This document shows, in pieces, positions 15,706 through 24,839 of a stretch of 32,156 nt of DNA. Every line of letters starts with the position of its first letter. Position 1 is the first letter of the stretch. Origin of the DNA: RGIG2094 sp045660065 (GTDB taxonomy: Bacteria > Bacillota > Clostridia > RGIG6154); contig JAZRDC010000042.1 of assembly GCA_045660065.1 (NCBI GenBank), positions 1-32,156 on the forward strand. The letters run 5' to 3'. The translations under genes were made by a program, and so were the position numbers. The notes beneath the pieces are model-generated. The model saw only the letters and a program-made list of their open reading frames with translations, did not search any database and was not told the DNA's origin.

Positions 15706-18225
15706 ATGAAAAACCCCTTATTAGAAGAAAATAATTTATTTTCAGAAAAAGATTTTAAATCACCTTCGAAAATTTATGCCCCTACATATAACTGGGTTTG
15801 GAATGGGGTATTAAGCCACGAAGAAACAGATAAACAATTAGATGAATTTGAAAGGCTTGGTATTAAGGCAATTTGTATGGTTGTTGAACCAAAAGAATTC
15901 AGACCTGCTTCAATGCCATCACTTTTATCACCTGACTATTTATCAAAGCCATATTTTGAAGAGTATCAATATACTGTAAAACGTGCTAAAGAAAAAGGTA
16001 TGTATGTATGGCTTTACGATGAAGGCGGATGGCCTTCAGGTGGTGCTTGCGGTCAGGTTATGCTTAAACACCCTGAATATGCAAGAAGAAAACTCGATGT
16101 AAGAGTAGTTGAACTCAAAGCAGGTGAGGAATATAAACCTGCAGAAGACGTACTTTCTATTTATGTAAATGATGTTCTTATAACAGATGGTTTTAAAGCA
16201 GAACAAGATTGCAAAGTAACTGAATATTATGAACATGTGTTGAGTTTTGAAAGAGTTGCAATTCCTGAAATGCCTGACATTACAAGAAAAGATGCAGTAG
16301 ATTATTTTATCGAAATAACTCACGAAGGCTATAAACCATATCTTGAAGAGTTTTTTGGAGATACACTTTTGGCAGTGTTTTCGGATGAGGCAAGCGGTCC
16401 GGTAATGCCATTCAGGGAAGAACTTGAAAAGGCATTTTTAGAAGAAAACGGATATTCTATCCGTAAGTATCTGCCGTATCTTTTAAAAGACGGCGATATG
16501 CCTGATGATGCAGCCAAAGCAAAATATTCATGGCTTGATTTGTGCTCAAGATTTTTCTGCAAGAATTATCTTCTTAACGAAAAAGACTGGACAAACAAAC
16601 ATGGAATGTTGTTTACAGGTCATTTTGGTGGAGAAAACTCTTTGTATTTCGGATTGGCAAGAGCAGGATACTATAACCTGATGAGAGCATTAAGATGCTT
16701 CGATATTCCGGGTGTTGATGCTATCTGGCGTCAGATTTATCCTACATTCACTAACGGTGAACGCGATTATAGCATTAAGTTTAACAATGGATTTTTCCCT
16801 CGTTACGCTTCATCTGCTGCTGCGCAGGTAGGTTCACGCCGTGCTCTTACAGAGTCAATGGGTGTATACGGTGCAGGTACAACTTTTGATGAAATGAGAT
16901 ATGTGTTCAACTATCAGGCAATACGCGGAATTAATACATTTAATGTGTTCGGATCATTTTACAGTCGCGAAGGTTTTCATATGATGGGTGAAATGCCACT
17001 CTTTACTGAAAAACACGCTTGCTATAAAGATCTTCCTGCATTCAACGGTTTTGCAGAAAGACTTTCATATCTTGCGTCTTTAGGTGAAAGAGTTGCAGAT
17101 GTCGGATATTATATGCCTGTAAATGACTGCTTTGTTGATAGCGGTTGGATTGTTGATGATAATCCGAATAACCTTTCAAAGGAATATGAAAGGATCGGTA
17201 ATCTTATCGAAGATGCAAACATTCTTTTTGATATAATTGATGATGATGTTTTAAAAGAATCAGCAGATAAAGCATCTGACGGAGTTATCTGTATGGGTAA
17301 AGGTACATACAAAACTATTATTGTACCACCTTGCAGATATATGCCACAGCAAAGCATAGATGTGCTTAATAAATTTATTGCTTCAGGCGGTAAAGTGTTT
17401 GTGGTATCTCAAAAGGAAATTCAGGGTATTTGCGGTGCTGAATATGTTAATGATGTTAAGAACATCATTCCTGCATATCTTGAGATTTCAGGTGATACTG
17501 AAAAAGTAAGACTTGGAATCAGAAAAACTCAAAATGGTTTGCTTTATATGTTATTTAATGAAAGTAATGAAGAAAAAAACTTTGAAATTAATTCTGACAA
17601 AAAACTTTCAAGACTTTACGCAGAAACAGGTAAAATTACAAGCCCTGAAAATTATACTGTAACATTAAGAGTTGGAGAAATGGCATTTTTCTTTGATGGA
17701 GAAGTTTTATCAGAAAACGAAAAAACATACGAAAAATGCGTTGAACTTTCTGATTTTTCTTTCAGAAAAACAAACAGATTTATAATCGGTGAAATGAATT
17801 TCATATCTCAGGATATTACAGAACCTGAACAAAAAGTAGAACTTGGTGATTGGACAAAGATTACAGGTATTGACTTTTCGGGAAGCGGAATGTATAAAAC
17901 TACATTCAAAAAACCTGAGGAAGCAGGTGCAATGCTGATTGATTTGGGTAAGGTTCATTATTCATGTGAAGTGTTTGTTAACGGTAAGTCTTTGGGAATA
18001 ATCCCGATGAGTCCTTTCAGATGCGAAATTCCTGCAGAAATTCTGAAAGATGATAATGTTTTGGAAATCAGAGTATCAAATACCTCTGCAAACGAATATG
18101 AAAGTACTAAATCCTTTGACAAATGGCAACCGTGGCAGCTTACTACATATTATCCAACACAGAAAATGTTCCATGTTGACTCACTTTCAGGCGGATTATA
18201 TGGTCCTGTGAAACTTTATTATTGA
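15706..18225 (+). CDS. GH106-like intracellular glycoside hydrolase (putative alpha-L-rhamnosidase)
   Basis: The 839-residue enzyme starts at ATG 15706 behind AAGGAG. The N-terminal part is a TIM-barrel-like catalytic domain with Y-N-W-V-W-N-G near 25, W-L-Y-D-E-G-G-W-P-S-G near 104, F-S-D-E-A-S-G near 226 and T-E-S-M-G-V-Y near 385. These blocks are typical of the GH106 alpha-L-rhamnosidase group and its uncharacterised relatives. A middle region (about 540-700) resembles a beta-galactosidase trimerisation-type domain. The C-terminus (about 705-839) is a GH2-type jelly roll with F-S-G-S-G-M-Y, F-V-N-G-K-S-L-G and R-V-S-N-T-S-A-N. No signal peptide is present, so it cleaves imported oligosaccharides. 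Rhamnosides are the best guess; other glycosides are possible. Confidence 0.75.
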   Translation: MKNPLLEENNLFSEKDFKSPSKIYAPTYNWVWNGVLSHEETDKQLDEFERLGIKAICMVVEPKEFRPASMPSLLSPDYLSKPYFEEYQYTVKRAKEKGMYVWLYDEGGWPSGGACGQVMLKHPEYARRKLDVRVVELKAGEEYKPAEDVLSIYVNDVLITDGFKAEQDCKVTEYYEHVLSFERVAIPEMPDITRKDAVDYFIEITHEGYKPYLEEFFGDTLLAVFSDEASGPVMPFREELEKAFLEENGYSIRKYLPYLLKDGDMPDDAAKAKYSWLDLCSRFFCKNYLLNEKDWTNKHGMLFTGHFGGENSLYFGLARAGYYNLMRALRCFDIPGVDAIWRQIYPTFTNGERDYSIKFNNGFFPRYASSAAAQVGSRRALTESMGVYGAGTTFDEMRYVFNYQAIRGINTFNVFGSFYSREGFHMMGEMPLFTEKHACYKDLPAFNGFAERLSYLASLGERVADVGYYMPVNDCFVDSGWIVDDNPNNLSKEYERIGNLIEDANILFDIIDDDVLKESADKASDGVICMGKGTYKTIIVPPCRYMPQQSIDVLNKFIASGGKVFVVSQKEIQGICGAEYVNDVKNIIPAYLEISGDTEKVRLGIRKTQNGLLYMLFNESNEEKNFEINSDKKLSRLYAETGKITSPENYTVTLRVGEMAFFFDGEVLSENEKTYEKCVELSDFSFRKTNRFIIGEMNFISQDITEPEQKVELGDWTKITGIDFSGSGMYKTTFKKPEEAGAMLIDLGKVHYSCEVFVNGKSLGIIPMSPFRCEIPAEILKDDNVLEIRVSNTSANEYESTKSFDKWQPWQLTTYYPTQKMFHVDSLSGGLYGPVKLYY

Positions 18226-18269
18226 TTAAACTTAAGTTTTATGATAATATAATAATGAGGTGAGCAAAT

Positions 18270-19013
18270 GTGTATATAAGCAACGTAACACCAACAGTTT
18301 TCGGGAGAATTGACTGTGTTAACAGAATTTTTCCCGAACGTGGCGCAGGAATAAACAGACTCTATTACATAAATGATGGAGAAATGTTGTTAAAATCCGG
18401 TCACGGAGAAATTGTTATGGAAAAAGGGCACCTTTATTTATTACCTCATTACAATGTAAACACCATAACAACAGAGTTTGTTGACCATACATTTTTAAAC
18501 TTTTATACATTTCCGCAAATTGCCAACGAAAATGTTATTGATATAAAACTTTCTGAATATCCGGTGCTTGAGTCAGTATTTGATGCACTTAATATGTATG
18601 TAACCGAAAATCCCGGTAAAAGCATACCTTGTAAAAATGATTCAAAACGAACATTTGTAAGTTCACTATTAGCTAATGTTTTGTTTTTAATCAACGATAT
18701 TTGTAATATAAATGTTGTTGAAGATGAATTTGTAAACAGGGTGATTGAATACATTCACGAAAACTTTAATGCAAATATCTCTGTTTCAGAAATTGCACGA
18801 AAGTTTCATATGGAACAGAACAGTTTTATACGAAGATTTAAAAAATATGCTAATGTAACACCTTATAAGTACTTAAAAAGGGTGCGTGTAAATATGGCAC
18901 TTGCTTTAATGAAGGGTGATAAATACGCTTTAGCGGAAATTGCAAAAAAAGTTGGTTATGCAGATGCATCAGCACTTTCACACGCAATTAAAAAATGTAT
19001 TACTATAAAGTAA
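18270..19013 (+). CDS. AraC-family regulator with shortened C-terminus
   Basis: The 247-residue protein starts at GTG 18270, seven bases after GAGGTG; the ATG at 18268 is out of frame and stops at once. Residues 1-135 form a cupin-like sensor domain. Residues 150-247 contain the two HTH units: I-S-V-S-E-I-A-R-K-F near 172, then L-A-E-I-A-K-K-V-G-Y near 225. After the second recognition helix (A-L-S-H-A-I-K-K) the protein ends with C-I-T-I-K, so the usual G-x-[ST]-P-x-x-Y-R tail is missing. It follows the glycoside hydrolase gene after 44 bases with no terminator between, and probably controls this sugar locus. Activity of the shortened form is uncertain. Confidence 0.8.
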   Translation: MYISNVTPTVFGRIDCVNRIFPERGAGINRLYYINDGEMLLKSGHGEIVMEKGHLYLLPHYNVNTITTEFVDHTFLNFYTFPQIANENVIDIKLSEYPVLESVFDALNMYVTENPGKSIPCKNDSKRTFVSSLLANVLFLINDICNINVVEDEFVNRVIEYIHENFNANISVSEIARKFHMEQNSFIRRFKKYANVTPYKYLKRVRVNMALALMKGDKYALAEIAKKVGYADASALSHAIKKCITIK

Positions 19014-19015
19014 AT

Positions 19016-19045
19016 AAAAGACCTGATTTATATCAGGTCTTTTAT
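19016..19045 (+). terminator. Terminator after the AraC gene
   Basis: An 11-bp perfect stem (19016-19026, AAAAGACCTGA, with 19033-19043) has loop TTTATA and T's within and after the right arm. It ends the operon that began at 14392. Confidence 0.9.
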
Positions 19046-19141
19046 TGTTAAATTTTCTTAAAATGGTGTAAAAAAGTGTACTATTTCGTGATTTTTGCTA
19101 TAAAGTAAAAATTTATCAAAAAATATTCAAATAAATAAAAT

Positions 19142-19170
19142 TTGACATTTTGCGCTTAAAGTTGTATAAT
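19142..19170 (+). promoter_or_regulatory. Perfect consensus promoter of the ROK-clpE-gal operon
   Basis: TTGACA (19142-19147) and TATAAT (19165-19170) are 17 bases apart. Two related direct repeats (AAGTTGTATAATTACTATTT at about 19158-19177, and AAGTTATACTATTT at 19179-19192) overlap the -10 box and the start region. They may be the operator of the ROK protein encoded first in the operon. Confidence 0.8.
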
Positions 19171-19208
19171 TACTATTTAAGTTATACTATTTGAAAAGAG
19201 GGTTTATT

Positions 19209-20384
19209 TTGAAAGCTAATAACTCAAAAACCAATAAAGTTTTAAACAGAAATTTTATTTTAAAAATGTTTATTCTGAATTCACCGGTATCAAGAATTCA
19301 GTTGTCCAAATATTCTGGACTTTCAAAAATGTCGCTTACTAATATTATTTCAGAATTTTCAGAAAAGGGTTATATTAAAGAAACAGGTGTTGACTCAAGT
19401 GCAACAGGAAAACGAAAACCAATTCTGCTTGAACTTGCTGATGGTTGTATTTGTGCCATCGGTATCAGCATTACAAGAAACTATATTGAAGGATGTCTTG
19501 CTGATATTAAAGGAAATATGATGTACTCAAAACGCATTGAACTTTCAAAAGATACAACATCGGATAAAATTACTAACATATTAGGGGAATTAATCAGCAG
19601 CATCAGAAATATGTGCCAGACTGAAATAGTTGGCGTGGGTATAAGTGCAATGGGTCCTATTGATATGGAAAAGGGAAGAATTTTATCTCCTACACATTTT
19701 TACGGGATTGAAAACTATGATGTAGTAAAAGAAGTTAAAAAGTTTACTGACCTTCCTGTATACCTGTATAAAAATACCAACTGTGCAGCATTGGCTGAAA
19801 AGTATTACGGTGCAGGCAGAAAAAATCAGAATTTTGTCTATATTGGTGTGTCAAAGGGACTTGGAGCTTCAGCAGTTATTAATGATAACCTTGTGCTTGG
19901 AACAAATGGTTATTCCTGTGAACTTGGACATATTACTGTAAACCCGGATGGAGAAAAGTGTGCTTGCGGAAACAAAGGTTGCCTTGAAATATATACTAAT
20001 ATAGTAAGTATGGTTGAAAAAGTAGAAAGTGCAGTTAAAATCGGAACTGAAACAATGCTCAAATCTCCTGTTACATTTGAAAGTGTTGTAGACGGAGCAA
20101 GAAAAGGCGACAAACTTTGTACCGATACTTTGGATGAACTTTGTAAATATCTTGCTATTGGTGTAACTAACGCAATTAATGTATATGATCCGGCAATTGT
20201 TATATTAGGTAATGATATAGCAATGGGCGGTGAAGAAATAATTTCAAGACTTAAAAAGAATGTTGGCACAACTCCGATCGGAGCAAAACACAATAATGTG
20301 GAAATTATTATGTCAAAATTCTACGACAAAGCACCTCTTTTAGGGGCAGCAACAGTTGTTTTTGATAAACTTATGTTTGCATAA
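19209..20384 (+). CDS. ROK-family transcriptional regulator (XylR/NagC type)
   Basis: About 391 residues. The frame is open from TTG 19191, but AAGAGGG (19196-19202) is best placed for the TTG at 19209, which is chosen. An N-terminal winged helix (residues 10-60, S-R-I-Q-L-S-K-Y-S-G-L-S) precedes a ROK sugar-kinase fold. This has the zinc-site motif C-x-C-G-x-x-G-C-L-E near 255 and G-H-I-T-V near 240. In the position where active ROK kinases have N-D-A-N, this protein has N-T-N, so the catalytic Asp is absent and a purely regulatory role is likely. The effector is probably a sugar or sugar phosphate. As first gene of the operon with galT and galK it is a candidate repressor of galactose use and of the promoter at 19142. 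Confidence 0.88.
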   Translation: MKANNSKTNKVLNRNFILKMFILNSPVSRIQLSKYSGLSKMSLTNIISEFSEKGYIKETGVDSSATGKRKPILLELADGCICAIGISITRNYIEGCLADIKGNMMYSKRIELSKDTTSDKITNILGELISSIRNMCQTEIVGVGISAMGPIDMEKGRILSPTHFYGIENYDVVKEVKKFTDLPVYLYKNTNCAALAEKYYGAGRKNQNFVYIGVSKGLGASAVINDNLVLGTNGYSCELGHITVNPDGEKCACGNKGCLEIYTNIVSMVEKVESAVKIGTETMLKSPVTFESVVDGARKGDKLCTDTLDELCKYLAIGVTNAINVYDPAIVILGNDIAMGGEEIISRLKKNVGTTPIGAKHNNVEIIMSKFYDKAPLLGAATVVFDKLMFA

Positions 20385-20418
20385 AATATTAATTTGACAG
20401 AAAGTGGGGGGGCAAAAT

Positions 20419-22650
20419 ATGCTTTGCAGCAGATGCAAAAAAAACAGAGCCGTAGTTTTTGTGAAAAAACTTGAAAACGGTAAACAATATGATGAAGGAT
20501 ATTGCCTTAGTTGTGCAAAAGAATTAGGTATAGCACCTATTGATGATATGATGCAGAAAATGGGCTTAAATGCCGAAAATATGGAAGATATCGAAGGTCA
20601 GATTGCCGATATGATGGATATGTTTGAAAGCGGTGATATGCCAGAAGATTTTTCACCTTTCGGAGGTATGGGAATTTTCCCTATGGGGGGAGACATGCCA
20701 GGCGGTGGAGATGCCAAATCAAACAACAAAAATAAATCAAAGAAAAAGAGTCTTTTGGACACATATGGTATAAACCTTAATAATAAAGCAAGAAAAGGGG
20801 AAATCGACAGAGTAATTGGTCGTGATAAAGAACTTTACCGTGTTATTCAGATATTAAACAGAAGAACTAAAAATAATCCTGCTTTAATTGGTGAACCGGG
20901 CGTTGGTAAAACTGCTATTGCAGAGAGTTTAGCACTTAAAATTATTGAAAAGAAAGTGCCTGCAAAACTGCTTGATAAAGAAGTTTATCTTTTGGACTTC
21001 ACTTCAGTTGTTGCAGGAACACAGTTCCGTGGTCAGTTTGAAGCAAGAGTTAAAAGTATTATAGCAGAAGTAGCAGAACGCGGAAATGTAATTATGGTAA
21101 TCGACGAGATCCACAATATTGTTGGAAGCGGATCTGCAAATGACGGTGCGCTCAGCGCCGCTAATATATTAAAACCATCTTTAGCACGCGGAGAAATCCA
21201 GGTTATTGGTGCAACAACTCTTTCTGAATATAGAAAATATATTGAAAAAGATGCAGCATTAGAGAGAAGATTTCAGCCTGTAATGGTTGAAGAACCAAGT
21301 GTTGAAGAAACTATTGATATTATTAAAGGCATAAAAGAATATTACGAAAATCATCACAAGATTATTGTAACTGACGATATTATCCGTCAGGCAGTAGTTT
21401 TGTCAAAAAGATTTATTCAGGGAAGGTTTTTGCCTGACAAAGCAATCGATGTTATTGACGAAGCAGGATCAAAAGCAAATCTTGAAAATGAAACCTTAAC
21501 ACAACTTATTATCCTTAAAAAGGAACTTGCGGAAGTTGAAAAAGAAAAAGAAAATGCCGCATCATCAGACTCAATCGAAGACTATCAGAAAGCCGCTGAT
21601 TTAAAAAGCAGAGAGTGCAAACTTAAAGCCGAGATTGAAGGTTTGGAGTTAGGGTGCGAAAGCATAACACTTACTTCTGAAGATATAGCAAGAGTAATCG
21701 AAATGTGGACAAATGTTCCTGTTAAAAAGATTACAGAAATTGAAGGGGGAAAACTCTTAAATCTTGAGGAAAACCTTAAGAAAAAGGTTGTGGGTCAGGA
21801 TAATGCTATTTCTGCACTTTCACAGGCTATCAGAAGAAAAAGAGCAGGCGTTGAGGGTAGACTTCGCCCTGCATCATTTATCTTTGTTGGACCTACCGGT
21901 GTAGGCAAAACCGAACTTGTAAAGGTGCTGGCAGAAGAAATGTTTGGTTCGAAAGATGACCTTATCAGACTTGATATGACCGAGTATCAGGAACAGCACA
22001 GTGTGTCAAAAATGATTGGATCACCTCCGGGTTATGTTGGATATGAAGAAGCAGGTCAACTTACAGAAAAAGTAAGAAGACACCCATATAGCGTTGTTCT
22101 TTTTGATGAAATTGAAAAAGCCCATCCAGGTGTATATAATATCTTGCTTCAGATTTTGGATGAAGGCAGATTGACTGACGCACAGGGCAGGGTTGTAAGT
22201 TTTGAAAATACTATTATAATTTTAACATCTAATGCAGGCATTGGTTTTGGAACTGAAACATTAGGATTTGGCTCAAACTCAGTTGAAGAAGATGTTGCAA
22301 TGGATAAATTAAAGCAGATTTTCAAACCTGAATTGTTAAATCGTCTTGATGAAACTATTGTGTTTAACAGACTCAAACCAGAAGATTTTGAAAAAATCTG
22401 TAAAATTATACTTTCTGAAACAGAAAATGCCCTTTTGGAAAAAGGAATTACCTTGCTTGTTTCTGACAATGCAATCAAAGAACTTGCCAATATCGGATAT
22501 AGTGAAAAATATGGTGCAAGAGAACTTCGCAGAGTTGTCAGCAAAAAACTCGGCAACATTATTGCTGAAAAAGTTATAAGCGACGAAGCAAAATTCGGAA
22601 GCATTATAAATGTAGATTTTGAAAATGAATTTAAAATTACTGTTAAATAA
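20419..22650 (+). CDS. clpE: ClpE-type ATP-dependent unfoldase
   Basis: A 743-residue Hsp100 ATPase from ATG 20419, with GGGGGGG as ribosome binding site. The frame is open from GTG 20404, which lies inside that site. The N-terminus has a zinc finger (C3-x2-C6 and C29-x2-C32) instead of Clp N repeats, as in ClpE. A Gly/Met-rich linker (about 60-105) leads to AAA+ domain 1 (Walker A GEPGVGKT near 150, Walker B VMVIDEIHN near 215). A middle coiled coil of about 380-420 and AAA+ domain 2 (GPTGVGKTE near 490, VVLFDEIEKAHP near 560) follow. The T-L-G-F-G segment near 618 is where the ClpP-binding loop sits. It should unfold damaged proteins for ClpP. No clear CtsR operator is seen, and its position between a ROK gene and gal genes is odd. 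Confidence 0.92.
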   Translation: MLCSRCKKNRAVVFVKKLENGKQYDEGYCLSCAKELGIAPIDDMMQKMGLNAENMEDIEGQIADMMDMFESGDMPEDFSPFGGMGIFPMGGDMPGGGDAKSNNKNKSKKKSLLDTYGINLNNKARKGEIDRVIGRDKELYRVIQILNRRTKNNPALIGEPGVGKTAIAESLALKIIEKKVPAKLLDKEVYLLDFTSVVAGTQFRGQFEARVKSIIAEVAERGNVIMVIDEIHNIVGSGSANDGALSAANILKPSLARGEIQVIGATTLSEYRKYIEKDAALERRFQPVMVEEPSVEETIDIIKGIKEYYENHHKIIVTDDIIRQAVVLSKRFIQGRFLPDKAIDVIDEAGSKANLENETLTQLIILKKELAEVEKEKENAASSDSIEDYQKAADLKSRECKLKAEIEGLELGCESITLTSEDIARVIEMWTNVPVKKITEIEGGKLLNLEENLKKKVVGQDNAISALSQAIRRKRAGVEGRLRPASFIFVGPTGVGKTELVKVLAEEMFGSKDDLIRLDMTEYQEQHSVSKMIGSPPGYVGYEEAGQLTEKVRRHPYSVVLFDEIEKAHPGVYNILLQILDEGRLTDAQGRVVSFENTIIILTSNAGIGFGTETLGFGSNSVEEDVAMDKLKQIFKPELLNRLDETIVFNRLKPEDFEKICKIILSETENALLEKGITLLVSDNAIKELANIGYSEKYGARELRRVVSKKLGNIIAEKVISDEAKFGSIINVDFENEFKITVK

Positions 22651-22662
22651 GGAGAAATAATT

Positions 22663-23637
22663 ATGGCAGAATTAAGATACAATCCAATGACTAAAGACTG
22701 GGTTATGATAGCATCACACAGACAAAACAGACCGCAGATGCCGAAAGACTGGTGCCCATTTTGTCCGGGTTCGGGAAAAGTGCCTGAAAACTTTGATGTT
22801 TATAAATATGATAATGATTTTCCCGCACTTTCACAAAATCCTCCTGTTCCTGATGATGTTGCATCAGGCGTTTATAAAACAAAACCGGCATATGGCAAAT
22901 GCGAAGTAATTCTGTATTCTCCCGAGCATACAATAACACTTCCTGAACTTTCCGTTGAGCATATCAGAAAACTTGTAGATTTGTGGACAGAGAGATTTGT
23001 TGAAATCAAAAAGGATGAAAATATCAAGTATATTTTAATTTTCGAAAACAGAGGGGATATTGTTGGTGTTACAATGCCACACCCTCACGGACAGATTTAT
23101 GGTTATTCTGTTATTCCAAAAAAACTTGAACTTGAACTTGAAGCATCAAAAGAACATTTTGAAGAAAATGGAAAATGTCTTTTCTGCGAAATGCTTGAAG
23201 AAGAGTATAAAGCAAAAGAAAGAATTGTAATTGAAAATGAAGATTTTGTTGCATATCTTCCTTTCTTTGTGGAATATCCTTACGGAATGTATGTTGCTGC
23301 AAAAAGTCATAAGCAGAATTTAGAGCAGTTTAATGAAAGAGAAAAAAATAATCTTGCAGATATATTGAAAAAGGTAACAGGAACATTTGATTCACTTTTT
23401 GATTATAATTTCCCATATATGATGTGTATGCATCAAAGTCCTGTAAACTGTGAAGATACTTCAGATTATTATCATTTTCATATAGAATTTTTCCCACCGA
23501 TGCGTGCGGCTGACAAGCAAAAATTCAACGCATCAAGTGAAACAGGTGCGTGGGCACATTGTAATCCAACAGCCCCGGAAGAAAAAGCTGAAGAATTGAG
23601 ACAGGCGTATAAAAGATTTCTTGAGAAAAATAAATAA
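22663..23637 (+). CDS. galT: Galactose-1-phosphate uridylyltransferase (class I)
   Basis: A 324-residue enzyme of the Leloir pathway that swaps UMP between UDP-glucose and galactose 1-phosphate. It has the HIT-type active site H-P-H-G-Q-I-Y-G near residue 145, with the nucleophilic His. A Cys pair W-C-P-F-C near 27 and a later C-L-F-C near 170 probably bind metal. ATG 22663 follows AAGGAG, 12 bases after clpE. The galK gene starts 10 bases after its stop, so the two are translated from one message. Length and motifs are normal for class I galT. Confidence 0.95.
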   Translation: MAELRYNPMTKDWVMIASHRQNRPQMPKDWCPFCPGSGKVPENFDVYKYDNDFPALSQNPPVPDDVASGVYKTKPAYGKCEVILYSPEHTITLPELSVEHIRKLVDLWTERFVEIKKDENIKYILIFENRGDIVGVTMPHPHGQIYGYSVIPKKLELELEASKEHFEENGKCLFCEMLEEEYKAKERIVIENEDFVAYLPFFVEYPYGMYVAAKSHKQNLEQFNEREKNNLADILKKVTGTFDSLFDYNFPYMMCMHQSPVNCEDTSDYYHFHIEFFPPMRAADKQKFNASSETGAWAHCNPTAPEEKAEELRQAYKRFLEKNK

Positions 23638-23647
23638 GGAGTAAACT

Positions 23648-24826
23648 ATGAATAAACAACAGTTAATTAACGAATTTATTGCTCTTTACGGCGGAGACAG
23701 AGAAACAGTAAGAGTTTTTGCTTCACCAGGAAGAGTAAATCTTATTGGAGAACATACAGACTATAACGGTGGATTTGTATTTCCTGCAGCACTTACAATG
23801 GGAACAACAATTGCTCTTCGTGTAAGAGACGATAAAGTTTTAAGAATGAAAGCCACAGACCTTGAAGAAATTGTGGAAGCGGACCTTAATACTCCGGAAA
23901 AATACAAAGACCTTTTCTGGGGCAATTATCAGGTAGGCGTTGCAGTTGAACTTGAAAAAGCAGGCTACGAAATCGTAGGTTGCGATATGCTTTATGATGA
24001 TACACTTCCTCACGGCGGCGGACTTTCATCATCTGCTGCAATTGAAGTTGCAACTGCACTTGCTTTGGCTACTTTGTCAAATGAGAAAAAGGGAATAGAT
24101 GAGCCTGTAAATATGATTGAAATGGCAAAAATCGGACAAAAAGCAGAAAATAACTATTGCGGAGTAAACTGTGGAATTATGGATCAGTTTGCATCAGCAA
24201 TGGGTAAAGAAAATCATGTAATTTTCTTAGATTGTAAAGATTTAAGTTATAAACTTGTTCCTCTTAATATTGAAGGATATAAAATTGTAATTGCCAATAC
24301 AAATAAAAAAAGAAGTCTTGCAGACTCAAAATATAATGAAAGACGTGCTGAGTGCGATGCATCGTTAGAAAAACTTCAGACAGTTCTTGACTATGAATAT
24401 CTCGGAATTATTCCAACAGATGTTTATGAGGCTAACAAATCTGTAATCGGTGATGAAATTAAAATTAAAAGAGCAACACACGTTGTTTATGAATGTGACA
24501 GAGTTTTAAAATCTATTGAAGCCTTAAATAATAACGATATTTTAAAATTTGGTGAACTTATGAACGCATCACACGATTCACTTCGTGATCTTTACGAAGT
24601 AACAGGTGTTGAACTTGATACTTTAGTTGATGAAGCAAGAAAAATCGATGGTTGCATTGGTTCAAGAATGACGGGTGCAGGTTTTGGCGGTTGCACAGTA
24701 AGTATTGTAAAAGAAGATGCGGTAGAATTGTTCAAAGAAGAAGTAGGAAAGAATTATACTGCAAAAATTGGCTATGCTCCATCATTTTATGTAAGTGATT
24801 TAGGTGACGGTGGAAGAGAACTTTAA
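23648..24826 (+). CDS. galK: Galactokinase
   Basis: A 392-residue GHMP kinase that phosphorylates galactose at C1. Residues 25-45 hold the galactokinase signature G-R-V-N-L-I-G-E-H-T-D-Y. The GHMP ATP-binding motif L-P-H-G-G-G-L-S-S-S-A-A lies near 120, the catalytic-loop C-G-I-M-D-Q-F near 180 and the third motif G-A-G-F-G-G-C near 345. ATG 23648 follows AAGGAG. With galT it covers two Leloir steps; galE and a mutarotase are not in the window. Galactose released from polysaccharide side chains could be its source. Confidence 0.96.
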   Translation: MNKQQLINEFIALYGGDRETVRVFASPGRVNLIGEHTDYNGGFVFPAALTMGTTIALRVRDDKVLRMKATDLEEIVEADLNTPEKYKDLFWGNYQVGVAVELEKAGYEIVGCDMLYDDTLPHGGGLSSSAAIEVATALALATLSNEKKGIDEPVNMIEMAKIGQKAENNYCGVNCGIMDQFASAMGKENHVIFLDCKDLSYKLVPLNIEGYKIVIANTNKKRSLADSKYNERRAECDASLEKLQTVLDYEYLGIIPTDVYEANKSVIGDEIKIKRATHVVYECDRVLKSIEALNNNDILKFGELMNASHDSLRDLYEVTGVELDTLVDEARKIDGCIGSRMTGAGFGGCTVSIVKEDAVELFKEEVGKNYTAKIGYAPSFYVSDLGDGGREL

Positions 24827-24839
24827 TCTCGGAGGAACT

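Noticed and set aside
19910..20293. 127-codon ORF antisense to the ROK gene
   Set aside because: Shadow frame of the ROK coding region, with no ribosome binding site or family resemblance.
20394..20399. TTGACA just before clpE as a promoter
   Set aside because: No -10 hexamer exists at a workable distance; the clpE start lies 19 bases further on.
22149..22682. 177-codon ORF antisense to the clpE end
   Set aside because: It is the shadow of a well-conserved coding region, has a low-complexity Ser/Leu-rich translation and no start signals.
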